Positions 50,082 through 62,351 of a stretch of DNA of 64,000 nt are shown here, in pieces. The DNA is from Pseudomonas sp. MAG733B (GTDB taxonomy: Bacteria > Pseudomonadota > Gammaproteobacteria > Pseudomonadales > Pseudomonadaceae), in assembly GCF_036884845.1 (NCBI RefSeq), contig NZ_CP145732.1, positions 1,612,001 to 1,676,000 on the forward strand, in the 5' to 3' direction. Both the position numbers and the translations under genes were made by a program. The stretch's first letter is position 1; each line of letters opens with the position of its first letter. The notes under the pieces were generated by a model that was not told the DNA's origin, ran no database searches, and saw only the letters and a program-made list of their open reading frames with translations.

Positions 50082-50936
50082 ATGTCACTAAATTTCCCGC
50101 TGTTGCTGGTCATCGCCGTGTTCGTCTGCGGCCTGTTGGCGTTGCTCGATCTGTTGATCCTGGCACCGCGTCGGCGTGCCGCCATCACCTCCTATCAGGG
50201 CAGCGTCAGCCAGCCTGATATGGTGGTGGTCGAGAAGCTGAACAAAGAACCGTTGCTGGTTGAATACGGCAAGTCGTTCTTCCCGGTGTTGTTCATCGTG
50301 CTGGTGCTGCGTTCGTTCCTGGTGGAACCGTTCCAGATTCCATCCGGCTCGATGAAACCGACCCTGGATGTCGGCGACTTCATTCTGGTGAGCAAGTTTT
50401 CTTACGGGATCCGCCTGCCGGTGATCGACAAGAAAATCATCGAAGTCGGTGAGCCACAACGCGGTGATGTGATGGTGTTCCGTTACCCGAGCGACCCGAA
50501 CGTCAACTACATTAAACGTGTAGTGGGCCTGCCGGGCGACACGGTACGGTACACCGCCGACAAGCGTCTGTTCGTAAACGGTGAGTCGATTGCCGAGCAA
50601 CTGGTCGGCTCCGAGCCGGGCACGCTGGGCAGCGCCGAGCTCTACAAGGAAAAACTCGGCATCGCCGAGCACCTGATCCGCAAGGAAATGAGCCGCTACC
50701 GCGCAACGCCGGACCGTTCGTGGACCGTGCCGGCCGGGCACTACTTCATGATGGGCGACAACCGCGACAACTCGAACGACAGTCGCTACTGGGATGATCC
50801 GAGCATTCCCAAGGACCTGCTGGGCATGGTTCCCGACAAGAATATCGTCGGCAAGGCCTTTGCAGTCTGGATGAGCTGGCCGGAACCCAAACTCAGTCAC
50901 CTGCCGAATTTCTCGCGGGTTGGCCTGATCAAGTAA
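50082..50936 (+). CDS. lepB: Signal peptidase I
   Basis: LepB cleaves signal peptides of Sec and Tat exported proteins. The 284-residue protein has two N-terminal membrane helices, the catalytic Ser in IPSGSMKPTL (about 90), the Lys in VNYIKRVVGLPGD (about 145) and MGDNRDNSNDSR. Confidence 0.97.
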   Translation: MSLNFPLLLVIAVFVCGLLALLDLLILAPRRRAAITSYQGSVSQPDMVVVEKLNKEPLLVEYGKSFFPVLFIVLVLRSFLVEPFQIPSGSMKPTLDVGDFILVSKFSYGIRLPVIDKKIIEVGEPQRGDVMVFRYPSDPNVNYIKRVVGLPGDTVRYTADKRLFVNGESIAEQLVGSEPGTLGSAELYKEKLGIAEHLIRKEMSRYRATPDRSWTVPAGHYFMMGDNRDNSNDSRYWDDPSIPKDLLGMVPDKNIVGKAFAVWMSWPEPKLSHLPNFSRVGLIK

Positions 50937-50943
50937 TCAAACA

Positions 50944-50966
50944 CGGCGCTGTTGAACACAGCGCCG
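50944..50966 (+). other. GC-rich hairpin after lepB
   Basis: CGGCGCTGT pairs perfectly with ACAGCGCCG around TGAAC. No T run follows, so readthrough into rnc is likely. The word TTGAACACAGCG in it recurs at 51034-51045. Confidence 0.6.
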
Positions 50967-51004
50967 AATGCATTTCTGGAACCGGCACAATCGGCGCCAG
51001 ACGC

Positions 51005-51124
51005 ATGAAAACAATGATATTCAGGACGTTATTTTTGAACACAGCGTTAATTGTCCCAAGCCTGCGCCGACTCTCGGCGATGGCGGTGGAATCCAACCAC
51101 GAACTCAGCGTGGGTAAACCGTGA
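51005..51124 (+). CDS. Possible 39-residue ORF coupled to rnc
   Basis: The frame starts [20 protein letters not shown] and ends GKP, overlapping the rnc GTG by four bases (GTGA). It has a signal-like hydrophobic start. Other Pseudomonas have a DUF4845 membrane protein gene in this place (from memory); this ORF is far shorter and I cannot align it. It may be a coupled leader, a small protein or chance. Confidence 0.3.
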   Translation: MKTMIFRTLFLNTALIVPSLRRLSAMAVESNHELSVGKP

Positions 51125-51810
51125 GCGTCTCCCTAAGCCGTCTCGAGCGTCAGCTCGGCTACACCTTCAAGGATCAGGAACTGATGGTCCTGGCCCTGAC
51201 TCACCGCAGTTTTGCCGGGCGCAACAACGAACGCCTGGAATTCCTCGGTGACGCCATCCTCAACTTCGTTGCCGGCGAGGCGCTGTTCGATCGCTTCCCG
51301 CTGGCCCGCGAAGGCCAGTTGTCGCGTTTGCGCGCACGCTTGGTGAAAGGTGAGACCCTGGCCGTACTGGCCCGTGGTTTCGATCTGGGCGATTACCTGC
51401 GCCTGGGTTCCGGCGAGTTGAAAAGCGGCGGTTTCCGTCGCGAGTCGATCCTGGCCGATGCCCTGGAAGCGCTGATTGGTGCGATCTATCTCGATGCCGG
51501 CATGGAAGTGGCGCGCGAGCGTGTGCTCGCCTGGCTGGCCGGAGAGTTCGAAGGCCTGACGCTGGTCGACACCAACAAAGATCCAAAAACCCGCCTGCAG
51601 GAATTCCTGCAGTCCCGTGGTTGCGAACTGCCGCGTTACGAAGTGGTGGATATCCAGGGTGAACCGCATTGCCGGACGTTCTTCGTCGAATGCGAAATCA
51701 TCTTACTGAATGAAAAAAGCCGAGGTCAGGGTGTGAGTCGTCGTATTGCCGAACAGGTAGCGGCCGCCGCAGCACTGATTGCCCTGGGTGTGGAGAATGG
51801 CAATGACTGA
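51121..51810 (+). CDS. rnc: Ribonuclease III
   Basis: RNase III cuts double-stranded RNA in rRNA processing. The 229-residue protein has the catalytic signature [15 protein letters not shown] (about 38-52), the second acidic site [13 protein letters not shown], and a C-terminal dsRNA-binding domain ([20 protein letters not shown]). GTG start. It overlaps era by eight bases. Confidence 0.97.
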   Translation: MSVSLSRLERQLGYTFKDQELMVLALTHRSFAGRNNERLEFLGDAILNFVAGEALFDRFPLAREGQLSRLRARLVKGETLAVLARGFDLGDYLRLGSGELKSGGFRRESILADALEALIGAIYLDAGMEVARERVLAWLAGEFEGLTLVDTNKDPKTRLQEFLQSRGCELPRYEVVDIQGEPHCRTFFVECEIILLNEKSRGQGVSRRIAEQVAAAAALIALGVENGND

Positions 51811-52705
51811 TACAAACGCAACTCGCTGTGGCTATGTTGCCATCGTCGGCCGTCCCAACGTGGGCAAGTCCACGCTGCTGAACCACATCCTGGGTCAAAA
51901 GCTGGCAATCACCTCGCGCAAACCGCAGACCACCCGCCACAACATGCTCGGCATCAAGACCGAGGGTGATGTGCAAGCGATCTACGTCGACACCCCGGGC
52001 ATGCACAAGGGTGGCGAAAAGGCGCTGAACCGCTACATGAACAAGACCGCTTCGGCGGCGTTGAAAGACGTCGACGTGGTGATCTTCGTGGTCGACCGCA
52101 CCAAGTGGACAGACGAAGACCAGATGGTTCTCGAGCGCGTCCAGTACGTGACCGGCCCATTGATCGTGGCGCTGAACAAGACCGACCGCATCGAAGACAA
52201 GGCCGAGCTGATGCCGCACTTGTCGTGGTTGCAGGAACAGCTGCCGAACGCACAGATCATCCCGATTTCCGCGCAGCACGGGCATAACCTCGATGCACTG
52301 GAGCGCGTGATCGCCGATCACCTGCCGGAAAACGATCACTTCTTCCCGGAAGACCAGATCACCGACCGCAGCAGCCGTTTCCTCGCCGCTGAGCTGGTGC
52401 GCGAGAAAATCATGCGCCAGATGGGCGCCGAGCTGCCGTACCAGATCACCGTTGAAATCGAAGAATTCAAGCAGCAGGGCAAAACCTTGCACATCCATGC
52501 CTTGATCCTCGTCGAGCGTGATGGCCAGAAGAAAATCATCATTGGCGACAAGGGCGAGCGTATCAAGCGCATCGGCACCGAGGCGCGCAAGGACATGGAA
52601 CTGCTGTTCGACTCCAAGATCATGCTCAACCTGTGGGTCAAGGTTAAGGGTGGCTGGTCCGATGACGAGCGCGCGTTGCGTTCGTTGGGTTATGGCGACT
52701 TGTAA
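51803..52705 (+). CDS. era: Ribosome maturation GTPase Era
   Basis: Era binds 16S rRNA near its 3' end and aids 30S assembly. The 300-residue protein has [21 protein letters not shown] and NKTD in the G domain and a C-terminal KH domain ([20 protein letters not shown]). ATG 51803 has GGAG seven bases upstream; the ATG six bases earlier is too close to it. Confidence 0.97.
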   Translation: MTDTNATRCGYVAIVGRPNVGKSTLLNHILGQKLAITSRKPQTTRHNMLGIKTEGDVQAIYVDTPGMHKGGEKALNRYMNKTASAALKDVDVVIFVVDRTKWTDEDQMVLERVQYVTGPLIVALNKTDRIEDKAELMPHLSWLQEQLPNAQIIPISAQHGHNLDALERVIADHLPENDHFFPEDQITDRSSRFLAAELVREKIMRQMGAELPYQITVEIEEFKQQGKTLHIHALILVERDGQKKIIIGDKGERIKRIGTEARKDMELLFDSKIMLNLWVKVKGGWSDDERALRSLGYGDL

Positions 52706-52720
52706 TACACCGCAGCCCCC

Positions 52721-52825
52721 ACTGTAGGAGCGAGCCTGCTCGCGATGGACTTGAAAGCGCCGCGTTCATTCAGAATGCCCGCGTCATCGTTATGCACCAT
52801 CGCGAGCAGGCTCGCTCCTACAGTT
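52721..52825. repeat. REP doublet between era and recO
   Basis: GTAGGAGCGAGCCTGCTCGC near 52724 faces its inverse ending at 52825, 14 bases before recO. Its loop is closely related to that of the doublet at 17025-17126. Confidence 0.85.
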
Positions 52826-52838
52826 CATTGAGAGCTCC

Positions 52839-53522
52839 ATGTCCCAACCCATCCCCCAACCCGCCTACGTCCTCCACTCCCGCGCCTACCGCGAAAGCAG
52901 TGCTTTGGTGGACTTCCTCACGCCGCAAGGTCGGCTGCGGGCGGTGTTGCGCAGTGCGCGGGGCAAGGCCGGGACGCTGGCGCGGCCGTTCGTGCCGCTG
53001 GAAGTAGAGTTTCGTGGGCGTGGCGAGCTGAAGAATGTCGGGCGCATGGAAGCTGCAGGTGTTTCTACCTGGCTCAACGGTGAGGCACTGTTCAGTGGCC
53101 TCTATCTCAATGAACTGCTGATTCGCCTGTTGCCCGCCGAAGACCCGCATCCTGGCGTATTCGATCACTACGCCGCGACATTGCTGGCGCTGGCTGAAGG
53201 TCGTCCGCTGGAGCCGTTGTTGCGTTCGTTCGAATGGCGGTTGCTCGATGACCTTGGTTACGGATTCTCATTGACTACGGACATCCACGCTGAGGTTATC
53301 GCCCCTGACGGCCTCTATCGCCTGCAAGTGGATGCAGGGCTGGAGCGGGTCTACTTGCTGCAACCGGGACTGTTCAACGGCACCGAGCTGCTGGCCATGG
53401 CTGAAGCCGACTGGTCCGCGCCGGGCGCGTTGTCTGCTGCCAAGCGCCTGATGCGTCAGGCGCTGGCCGTTCACTTGGGCGGTCGTCCCCTGGCCAGTCG
53501 CGAGTTGTTTCGCAAGCCGTAG
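52839..53522 (+). CDS. recO: DNA repair protein RecO
   Basis: RecO helps RecR load RecA on SSB-coated DNA. The 227-residue protein has an N-terminal OB fold ([38 protein letters not shown]) and a helical C-terminal domain ([17 protein letters not shown]). Confidence 0.94.
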   Translation: MSQPIPQPAYVLHSRAYRESSALVDFLTPQGRLRAVLRSARGKAGTLARPFVPLEVEFRGRGELKNVGRMEAAGVSTWLNGEALFSGLYLNELLIRLLPAEDPHPGVFDHYAATLLALAEGRPLEPLLRSFEWRLLDDLGYGFSLTTDIHAEVIAPDGLYRLQVDAGLERVYLLQPGLFNGTELLAMAEADWSAPGALSAAKRLMRQALAVHLGGRPLASRELFRKP

Positions 53523-53572
53523 TCTCCCCGTATGCTGTGCACCGAACTTTCTCTTCTTCTGGAGCGCTTTCC

Positions 53573-54319
53573 GTGACCACCAGCACCCGCATTCTTCTTG
53601 GCGTGAACATCGACCACGTTGCCACCCTGCGTCAGGCCCGGGGCACTCGTTACCCGGACCCGGTCAAGGCTGCACTGGATGCGGAAGAGGCGGGCGCCGA
53701 TGGCATTACCGTGCACCTGCGCGAAGACCGTCGGCACATTCAGGAGCGTGATGTTCTGGTGCTCAAGGATGTGCTGCAAACCCGCATGAACTTCGAAATG
53801 GGCGTCACCGAAGAAATGATGCAGTTCGCTGAGCGCATCCGCCCGGCGCACATCTGCCTGGTGCCGGAAACCCGTCAGGAGCTGACCACCGAAGGCGGTC
53901 TGGACGTGGCGGGGCAGGAAGCGCGGATCAAGGCCGCAGTGGAACGCCTGTCGAAACTCGGCTCTGAAGTGTCGCTGTTCATCGATGCCGACGAGCGGCA
54001 GATTGAGGCCTCACGTCGTGTTGGCGCTCCGGCCATTGAACTGCACACCGGTCGTTACGCCGATGCAGAGACGCCGACTGAAGTCGCCGAAGAGCTCAAG
54101 CGCGTGGCGGATGGCGTGGCGTTTGGCTTGGCTCAGGGGCTGATCGTCAATGCCGGTCATGGCCTGCACTATCACAACGTTGAAGCCGTGGCGGCGATCA
54201 AGGGTATCAACGAACTGAACATCGGCCACGCGCTGGTGGCCCATGCGCTGTTCGTTGGCTTCAAGTCGGCGGTGTCGGAGATGAAGGCGCTGATTCTGGC
54301 GGCGGCTGTCAAGGCTTAA
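53573..54319 (+). CDS. pdxJ: Pyridoxine 5'-phosphate synthase
   Basis: PdxJ condenses 3-amino-1-phosphohydroxypropan-2-one with deoxyxylulose 5-phosphate to pyridoxine phosphate. The 248-residue TIM barrel has [29 protein letters not shown] and [18 protein letters not shown] start, with TGGAG upstream. Confidence 0.97.
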   Translation: MTTSTRILLGVNIDHVATLRQARGTRYPDPVKAALDAEEAGADGITVHLREDRRHIQERDVLVLKDVLQTRMNFEMGVTEEMMQFAERIRPAHICLVPETRQELTTEGGLDVAGQEARIKAAVERLSKLGSEVSLFIDADERQIEASRRVGAPAIELHTGRYADAETPTEVAEELKRVADGVAFGLAQGLIVNAGHGLHYHNVEAVAAIKGINELNIGHALVAHALFVGFKSAVSEMKALILAAAVKA

Positions 54320-54335
54320 AGGTCAACCAAAAACC

Positions 54336-54430
54336 ACTGTGGGAGCGGGCTTGCTCGCGAAGGCGGTTTATCATCCAACATCTCTGTTGGCTGACACTCC
54401 GCTTTCGCGAGCAAGCCCGCTCCCACATTT
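54336..54430. repeat. REP doublet between pdxJ and mltF
   Basis: GTGGGAGCGGGCTTGCTCGC near 54339 faces its inverse ending about 54430. It lies between convergent genes and at one of the unusual gene junctions. Confidence 0.85.
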
Positions 54431-54445
54431 GATTGGTGGTGATTG

Positions 54446-56191
<1,746 letters not shown>

Positions 56192-59100
56192 ATGTTGATC
56201 CTGCGCGGCGCTCCTGCCCTTTCTGCCTTTCGCCACAGCAAGCTCCTTGAGCAACTGAGCCAGAAGGTCCCGGCTGTCAGTGGCCTGTATGCTGAATTCG
56301 CTCACTTCGCCGAAGTTACCGGCGTCCTGACCGGCGACGAACAGCAGGTGCTTGCGCGCCTTCTGAAGTACGGTCCAAGCGTTCCGGTCCAGGAGCCGAC
56401 CGGTCGTCTGTTCCTGGTGTTGCCGCGTTTCGGCACCATCTCGCCATGGTCGAGCAAGGCCAGCGACATCGCTCGCAACTGCGGCCTGAGCAAGATCCAG
56501 CGACTGGAGCGCGGTATTGCGTTCTACGTGGCCGGCCAGTTCAGCGACGCTGAAGTGCAACTGATCGCCGACGTGCTGCACGACCGCATGACCCAGATCG
56601 TCCTGGGCAACCTCGAACAGGCCGCCGGCCTGTTCAGCCACGCCGAGCCAAAACCCCTGACCGCGATCGACGTGTTGGGTGGCGGCCGTGCCGCGCTGGA
56701 AAAAGCCAACACCGAGCTGGGCCTGGCCCTGGCCGAAGACGAGATCGATTACCTGGTCAACGCCTTCGTCGGCTTGAAGCGCAACCCGCACGACATCGAA
56801 CTGATGATGTTCGCCCAGGCGAACTCCGAGCACTGCCGTCACAAGATCTTCAACGCCAGTTGGGACATCGACGGCGAGAGCCAGGAAAAAAGCCTGTTCG
56901 GCATGATCAAGAACACCTACGTGATGCACAGCGAAGGCGTTCTGTCGGCTTATAAGGACAACGCTTCGGTCATCGTCGGCTCCGTGGCCGGCCGTTTCTT
57001 CCCGGACCCTGAAACCCGCCAGTACGGCGCGGTGCAGGAGCCGGTGCACATCCTGATGAAAGTCGAGACCCACAACCACCCGACCGCGATTGCCCCGTTC
57101 CCGGGCGCATCCACCGGTTCCGGCGGCGAGATCCGCGACGAAGGCGCGACCGGCCGTGGCGCCAAGCCAAAGGCTGGCCTGACCGGTTTCACCGTATCCA
57201 ACCTGCAAATCCCGGGCTTCGAACAGCCGTGGGAAGTGCCGTACGGCAAGCCTGAGCGCATCGTTACCGCGCTGGACATCATGATCGAAGGCCCGCTCGG
57301 CGGCGCTGCGTTCAACAACGAATTCGGTCGTCCGGCCCTGACTGGCTACTTCCGTACCTTCGAACAATCGATCACCACCCCGCACGGTGACGAAGTTCGC
57401 GGTTACCACAAGCCGATCATGCTGGCTGGCGGCATGGGTAACATCCGTGAAGAACACGTCAAGAAAGGCGAGATCCTGGTCGGCTCCAAGCTGATCGTAC
57501 TCGGCGGCCCTGCGATGCTGATCGGTCTGGGCGGCGGCGCGGCTTCCTCCATGGCCACTGGCACCAGCTCGGCAGACCTGGACTTCGCTTCGGTACAACG
57601 CGAAAACCCTGAGATGGAGCGTCGCTGCCAGGAAGTCATCGACCGTTGCTGGCAACTGGGCGACAAGAACCCGATCAGCTTCATCCACGACGTGGGTGCC
57701 GGTGGTCTGTCCAACGCCTTCCCGGAACTGGTCAACGACGGCGAGCGTGGTGGCCGTTTCGAACTGCGCAACATTCCAAATGACGAGCCGGGCATGGCCC
57801 CGCACGAAATCTGGTCCAACGAATCCCAGGAACGTTACGTCCTGGCCGTCGGCCCGGCAGACTTCGAGCGCTTCAAGGCGATCTGCGAACGCGAGCGTTG
57901 CCCGTTTGCCGTCGTCGGCGAAGCCACTGCCGAGCCACAACTGACCGTGACCGACAGCCACTTCGGCAACAGCCCGGTGGACATGCCACTGGAAGTGTTG
58001 CTGGGCAAGGCTCCACGCATGCACCGTTCGGTGGTTCGTGAAAGCGAACTGGGCGACGACTTCGATCCGTCGACGCTCGACATCGGCAACTGCGTCGAGC
58101 GCGTCCTGCACCACCCGGCCGTGGCCAGCAAGAGCTTCCTGATCACCATCGGCGACCGCACCATCACCGGCCTCGTGGCCCGTGACCAGATGGTCGGCCC
58201 GTGGCAGGTTCCGGTGGCCGACGTTGCCGTCACCGCCACGAGCTTCGACGTCTACACCGGTGAAGCCATGGCCATGGGCGAGCGTACTCCGCTGGCATTG
58301 CTGGACGCTCCGGCGTCGGGCCGCATGGCCATCGGCGAAACCCTGACCAACATCGCCGCTTCGCGCATCGGCAAGATCTCCGACATCAAACTGTCGGCGA
58401 ACTGGATGTCGGCGGCCGGTCACCCCGGTGAAGATGCACGCCTGTACGACACCGTGAAAGCGGTCGGCATGGAACTGTGCCCTGAGCTGGGCATCACCAT
58501 TCCGGTGGGCAAGGACTCGATGTCAATGGCCACCCGTTGGAACGACGAAGGCGTGGACAAGTCCGTGACTTCGCCGATGTCCCTGATCGTGACCGGTTTC
58601 GCGCCAGTGACTGACATCCGTCAGACCCTGACCCCGCAACTGCGCATGGACAAGGGCACTACCGACCTGATCCTGATCGACCTCGGTCGTGGCCAGAACC
58701 GCATGGGCGCCTCGATCCTCGCGCAGGTTCACGGCAAGCTCGGCATGCACGCTCCGGACGTCGATGACGCCGAAGACCTGAAAGCCTTCTTCGCGGTGAT
58801 CCAGGGCCTCAACGCCGACGGTCACCTGCTGGCTTACCACGACCGTTCCGACGGTGGTCTGCTGACCAGCGTTGTCGAGATGGCCTTCGCCGGTCACTGC
58901 GGCCTGAGCCTGAACCTCGACGGTCTGGCGGAAACTTCCGCGGACATCGCCGCCATCCTGTTCAACGAAGAACTGGGTGCCGTGATCCAGGTTCGCCAGG
59001 ACGCCACGCCGGACATCCTTGCTCAGTTCAGCGCTGCCGGCCTGGGCGACTGCGTGTCGGTCATCGGTCAGCCGATCAACAATGGCGAGATCAACATCAC

Positions 59101-60088
59101 CTTCAACGGTGACACCGTGTTCGAAGGCCAGCGTCGTCTGCTGCAACGCCAGTGGGCCGAGACCAGCTACCAGATCCAGCGTCTGCGTGACAACGCCGAC
59201 TGCGCCGATCAGGAATTCGACGTACTGCTGGAAGAAGACAACCCGGGCCTGAGCGTCAAGCTCAGCTACGACGTCAACCAGGACGTGGCCGCGCCTTACA
59301 TCAAGAAAGGCATTCGCCCACAGGTTGCCGTACTGCGTGAGCAGGGCGTCAACGGTCAGGTGGAAATGGCAGCGGCGTTCGACCGCGCCGGTTTCAACGC
59401 GATCGACGTGCACATGAGCGACATTCTGGCCGGCCGTGTCGACCTGAACGAGTTCAAGGGCATGGTCGCCTGCGGCGGTTTCTCCTACGGCGACGTATTG
59501 GGTGCCGGTGAAGGCTGGGCAAAATCGGCGCTGTTCAACAGCCGTGCCCGCGATGCGTTCCAGGGTTTCTTCGAGCGTAACGACAGCTTCACCCTCGGCG
59601 TGTGCAACGGTTGCCAGATGATGTCCAACCTGCACGAGCTGATCCCGGGCAGCGAGTTCTGGCCGCACTTCGTGCGTAACCGTTCCGAGCAGTTCGAAGC
59701 CCGCGTTGCGATGGTGCAGATCCAGGAGTCGAACTCGATCTTCCTGCAAGGCATGGCCGGTTCGCGCATGCCGATCGCCATTGCTCACGGCGAAGGTCAT
59801 GCCGAGTTCTCCAGCGAAGAAGCACTGCTGGAAGCCGATCTGTCCGGTTGCGTGGCGATGCGTTTCGTCGACAACCATGGCAAGGTCACCGAAAACTACC
59901 CGGGCAACCCGAACGGTTCGCCGCGCGGGATCACCGGTTTGACCAGCCGCGACGGTCGCGTAACGATCATGATGCCGCACCCGGAGCGTGTGTTCCGCGC
60001 CGTGCAGAACTCGTGGCGTTCGGACGAGTGGAGCGAAGATGCACCGCTGATTCGCATGTTCCGTAACGCTCGCGTGTGGGTGAACTAA
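56192..60088 (+). CDS. purL: Phosphoribosylformylglycinamidine synthase
   Basis: PurL converts FGAR to FGAM with glutamine and ATP, step four of purine synthesis. The 1298-residue protein is the large single-chain type: N-terminal PurS-like domain, two AIRS-like halves ([35 protein letters not shown]) and a C-terminal glutaminase with Cys in [10 protein letters not shown] and His/Glu in AHGEGHAEF. Highly biased codon use. Confidence 0.98.
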   Translation: MLILRGAPALSAFRHSKLLEQLSQKVPAVSGLYAEFAHFAEVTGVLTGDEQQVLARLLKYGPSVPVQEPTGRLFLVLPRFGTISPWSSKASDIARNCGLSKIQRLERGIAFYVAGQFSDAEVQLIADVLHDRMTQIVLGNLEQAAGLFSHAEPKPLTAIDVLGGGRAALEKANTELGLALAEDEIDYLVNAFVGLKRNPHDIELMMFAQANSEHCRHKIFNASWDIDGESQEKSLFGMIKNTYVMHSEGVLSAYKDNASVIVGSVAGRFFPDPETRQYGAVQEPVHILMKVETHNHPTAIAPFPGASTGSGGEIRDEGATGRGAKPKAGLTGFTVSNLQIPGFEQPWEVPYGKPERIVTALDIMIEGPLGGAAFNNEFGRPALTGYFRTFEQSITTPHGDEVRGYHKPIMLAGGMGNIREEHVKKGEILVGSKLIVLGGPAMLIGLGGGAASSMATGTSSADLDFASVQRENPEMERRCQEVIDRCWQLGDKNPISFIHDVGAGGLSNAFPELVNDGERGGRFELRNIPNDEPGMAPHEIWSNESQERYVLAVGPADFERFKAICERERCPFAVVGEATAEPQLTVTDSHFGNSPVDMPLEVLLGKAPRMHRSVVRESELGDDFDPSTLDIGNCVERVLHHPAVASKSFLITIGDRTITGLVARDQMVGPWQVPVADVAVTATSFDVYTGEAMAMGERTPLALLDAPASGRMAIGETLTNIAASRIGKISDIKLSANWMSAAGHPGEDARLYDTVKAVGMELCPELGITIPVGKDSMSMATRWNDEGVDKSVTSPMSLIVTGFAPVTDIRQTLTPQLRMDKGTTDLILIDLGRGQNRMGASILAQVHGKLGMHAPDVDDAEDLKAFFAVIQGLNADGHLLAYHDRSDGGLLTSVVEMAFAGHCGLSLNLDGLAETSADIAAILFNEELGAVIQVRQDATPDILAQFSAAGLGDCVSVIGQPINNGEINITFNGDTVFEGQRRLLQRQWAETSYQIQRLRDNADCADQEFDVLLEEDNPGLSVKLSYDVNQDVAAPYIKKGIRPQVAVLREQGVNGQVEMAAAFDRAGFNAIDVHMSDILAGRVDLNEFKGMVACGGFSYGDVLGAGEGWAKSALFNSRARDAFQGFFERNDSFTLGVCNGCQMMSNLHELIPGSEFWPHFVRNRSEQFEARVAMVQIQESNSIFLQGMAGSRMPIAIAHGEGHAEFSSEEALLEADLSGCVAMRFVDNHGKVTENYPGNPNGSPRGITGLTSRDGRVTIMMPHPERVFRAVQNSWRSDEWSEDAPLIRMFRNARVWVN

Positions 60089-60093
60089 GCGCC

Positions 60094-60405
60094 GTGTACA
60101 AGCTGAGTTTTTTTGTTCCCGACAGTCATGTCGAAGTGGTCAAAAGTGCTGTGTTCGCCGCTGGTGGAGGGCGAATCGGTGACTATGACCACTGTGCGTG
60201 GCAGGTGCTTGGCACTGGCCAGTTTCGTCCACTGGACGGCAGTCAGCCGTTCATTGGCGAAGCGGGGCAGGTCGAGCAGGTCGAGGAATGGAAGGTTGAG
60301 CTTGTGGTGGCCGATGAGTTGATTCGCTCGGTGGTGGCGGCTCTGAAACAGAGCCATCCCTACGAGACACCGGCTTATGAAGTGTGGCGGCTGGAGGATT
60401 TCTGA
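60094..60405 (+). CDS. YqfO/NIF3-like small protein
   Basis: The 103-residue protein, started at GTG 60094 (MYKLSFFVPDSHVEVVKSAV), contains GDYDHCAWQVLGTGQFRP and SHPYETPAYEV, the pattern of the PII-like domain inserted in NIF3/YqfO proteins. Here it stands alone, without the dimetal NIF3 domains. Such stand-alone proteins are common and uncharacterised. It follows purL by five bases. Confidence 0.8.
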   Translation: MYKLSFFVPDSHVEVVKSAVFAAGGGRIGDYDHCAWQVLGTGQFRPLDGSQPFIGEAGQVEQVEEWKVELVVADELIRSVVAALKQSHPYETPAYEVWRLEDF

Positions 60406-60424
60406 TTCTCTGGCTGCTGAAATG

Positions 60425-60459
60425 AAAAACCCGCTGAGAGTGATTTCAGCGGGTTTTTT
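60425..60459 (+). terminator. Terminator of purL transcript
   Basis: AACCCGCTGA pairs with TCAGCGGGTT around an eight-base loop, followed by a T run. Confidence 0.9.
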
Positions 60460-60490
60460 GTTGCTCAAGATTTTGGTGGGAGTGAGGGCC

Positions 60491-60587
60491 CTATCGCGGG
60501 CAAGCCTTGCTCCTACAAAATCGGCGTTGTACCAGCAACTGTCGAACGCCTCCACTTTGTAGGAGCAAGGCTTGCCCGCGATGGGGC
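60491..60587. repeat. REP doublet (GCGGGCAAGCCTTGCTCCTAC type)
   Basis: CTATCGCGGGCAAGCCTTGC at 60491 onward faces its inverse ending near 60587, 20 bases past the nagE stop. Same class as 43144-43213. Confidence 0.85.
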
Positions 60588-60606
60588 CCGCCCAGGCGCC
60601 ATCAGT

Positions 60607-62322
60607 CTAAACCTTCGCACTCACCTCACTGCGATTGACCAACGCTTCCAGCGCATCACTCAAGCTCGGCGCCTTGTCGCCAACCAGCAGATGCCAGATA
60701 CCACCCTCCAACTGACTCACACCCTGACACCCCAACGCCTTCAACTCACACTCCGACAACACCTTGCCATCCGCCAGTTGCAGACGAATCCGGGTCATCG
60801 CCACGCAGTCCAGTTGCAGCACATTGTCGCCACCGCCAAGCGCATTCAGCCATTGCTGGGCCTCAGGTGTCGCCACGGCGGCTGGGGGCGGTGCGTCGAT
60901 TGCGACTGCGGGAGTGGAAATCAGCGCGCGACCCAGCGCCGGCATCGCCAGGCGAATCTCGTCGGCAATGCTGTCGGCCATCGGCCCGACCACCACCTGC
61001 AAACTCCCGCCCTTGCCGGGGCGGACCACGGCCATGGCGCCGAGTGCTTTCAAATCCGCGTCGGAGGCTTTGTTGCGATCCACCATGTCCAGGCGCAAGC
61101 GTGTGGTGCACGCGCCGACGGTGATCAGGTTTTCCGCGCCGCCCAAGGCCTTGATGTAAGCCCCGGCCCGCTCGTTGTCGGCCACAACGACTTGCTCGGC
61201 GGCTGCGACGCCTTCACGGCCCGGGGTTTTCAGGTCGAAGCGGCGGATACAGAAATCAAACACGACGTAGTAGATGACGGCGTACGCCAGGCCAACCGGG
61301 AACACCAGCCAGCCGTTGGTGGATTTGCCCCAGCCGAGAACCATGTCGATGAAGCCGCCGGAGAAGGTGAACCCCAAATGGATGTTCAGCGCATTGGTGA
61401 CGGCCATCGCCAGACCGGTCAACAAGGCGTGCAGCAAAAACAGCAGCGGTGCGAGGAACATGAAGGCGAACTCGATCGGCTCGGTCACACCGGTCAAGAA
61501 TGCAGTCAGGGCCATCGACAGGAAAATCCCGCCCATGATTTTTCGGCGTTCCGGCAGGGCGTTGCGGTACATCGCCAGGCACGCAGCGGGCAGGCCGAAG
61601 ATCATCATCGGGAACATGCCGGTCATGAACTGGCCGCCTTTCGGGTCACCGGCAAAGTAGCGCGACAGATCGCCGGTCACCAGCGCGCCGGTGGTGGGGT
61701 CGGTAAAGTTGCCGAACACGAACCACGCCATGTTGTTGAGGATGTGGTGCAAGCCGGTGACGATCAGCAGGCGGTTGAACACGCCGAAGACGAACGCGCC
61801 GAAACTACCGCTTTCCATCATCAACGTGCCGAAGCTGTTGATGCCTTGCTGGATTGGCGGCCAGATGTAGCCGAAAACCACGCCCAGGCCGACCGCTGCG
61901 AACCCGGTGACAATCGGCACGAAGCGCCGTCCGCCGAAGAACGCCAGATACTCCGGTAACTTGATGTCCTTGAAGCGGTTGTACAGCGCGCCCGCCATCA
62001 AGCCGCTGACGATCCCGGCGAGCATGCCCATGTTGATGCTCGCATCCAGCACTTTGAGCGTGGAGATCATCACGAGATAGCCAATGACACCGGCAAGGCC
62101 CGCCGTGCCGTTATTGTCCTTGGCAAACCCGACCGCGATGCCGATGGCAAAAATCATCGCCAGGTTGGCGAAGATCACTTGGCCGGCATCGTGGATGATC
62201 GCGATGTTCAGCAAGTCGGTGTCGCCCAGGCGCAGCAACAGGCCGGCAATCGGCAGGATCGCGATCGGCAGCATCAGCGCGCGGCCGAGGCGCTGCAGGC
62301 CTTCAATGAAAAGTTGGTACAT
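60607..62322 (-). CDS. nagE: N-acetylglucosamine-specific PTS enzyme IIBC
   Basis: NagE imports and phosphorylates N-acetylglucosamine. The 571-residue protein starts MYQLFIEGLQRLGRALMLPI, has a IIC membrane domain (about 1-370) and then two IIB-like domains in tandem: the first with the phospho-Cys in GACTTRLRLDM, the second with DCVAMTRIRLQL. The start at 62322 is preferred over an upstream in-frame ATG inside nagF. It follows nagF by 29 bases. Confidence 0.92.
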   Translation of the reverse strand: MYQLFIEGLQRLGRALMLPIAILPIAGLLLRLGDTDLLNIAIIHDAGQVIFANLAMIFAIGIAVGFAKDNNGTAGLAGVIGYLVMISTLKVLDASINMGMLAGIVSGLMAGALYNRFKDIKLPEYLAFFGGRRFVPIVTGFAAVGLGVVFGYIWPPIQQGINSFGTLMMESGSFGAFVFGVFNRLLIVTGLHHILNNMAWFVFGNFTDPTTGALVTGDLSRYFAGDPKGGQFMTGMFPMMIFGLPAACLAMYRNALPERRKIMGGIFLSMALTAFLTGVTEPIEFAFMFLAPLLFLLHALLTGLAMAVTNALNIHLGFTFSGGFIDMVLGWGKSTNGWLVFPVGLAYAVIYYVVFDFCIRRFDLKTPGREGVAAAEQVVVADNERAGAYIKALGGAENLITVGACTTRLRLDMVDRNKASDADLKALGAMAVVRPGKGGSLQVVVGPMADSIADEIRLAMPALGRALISTPAVAIDAPPPAAVATPEAQQWLNALGGGDNVLQLDCVAMTRIRLQLADGKVLSECELKALGCQGVSQLEGGIWHLLVGDKAPSLSDALEALVNRSEVSAKV

Positions 62323-62351
62323 GGCGGTTCTCCCTGGATTCTTTTTGTTCT

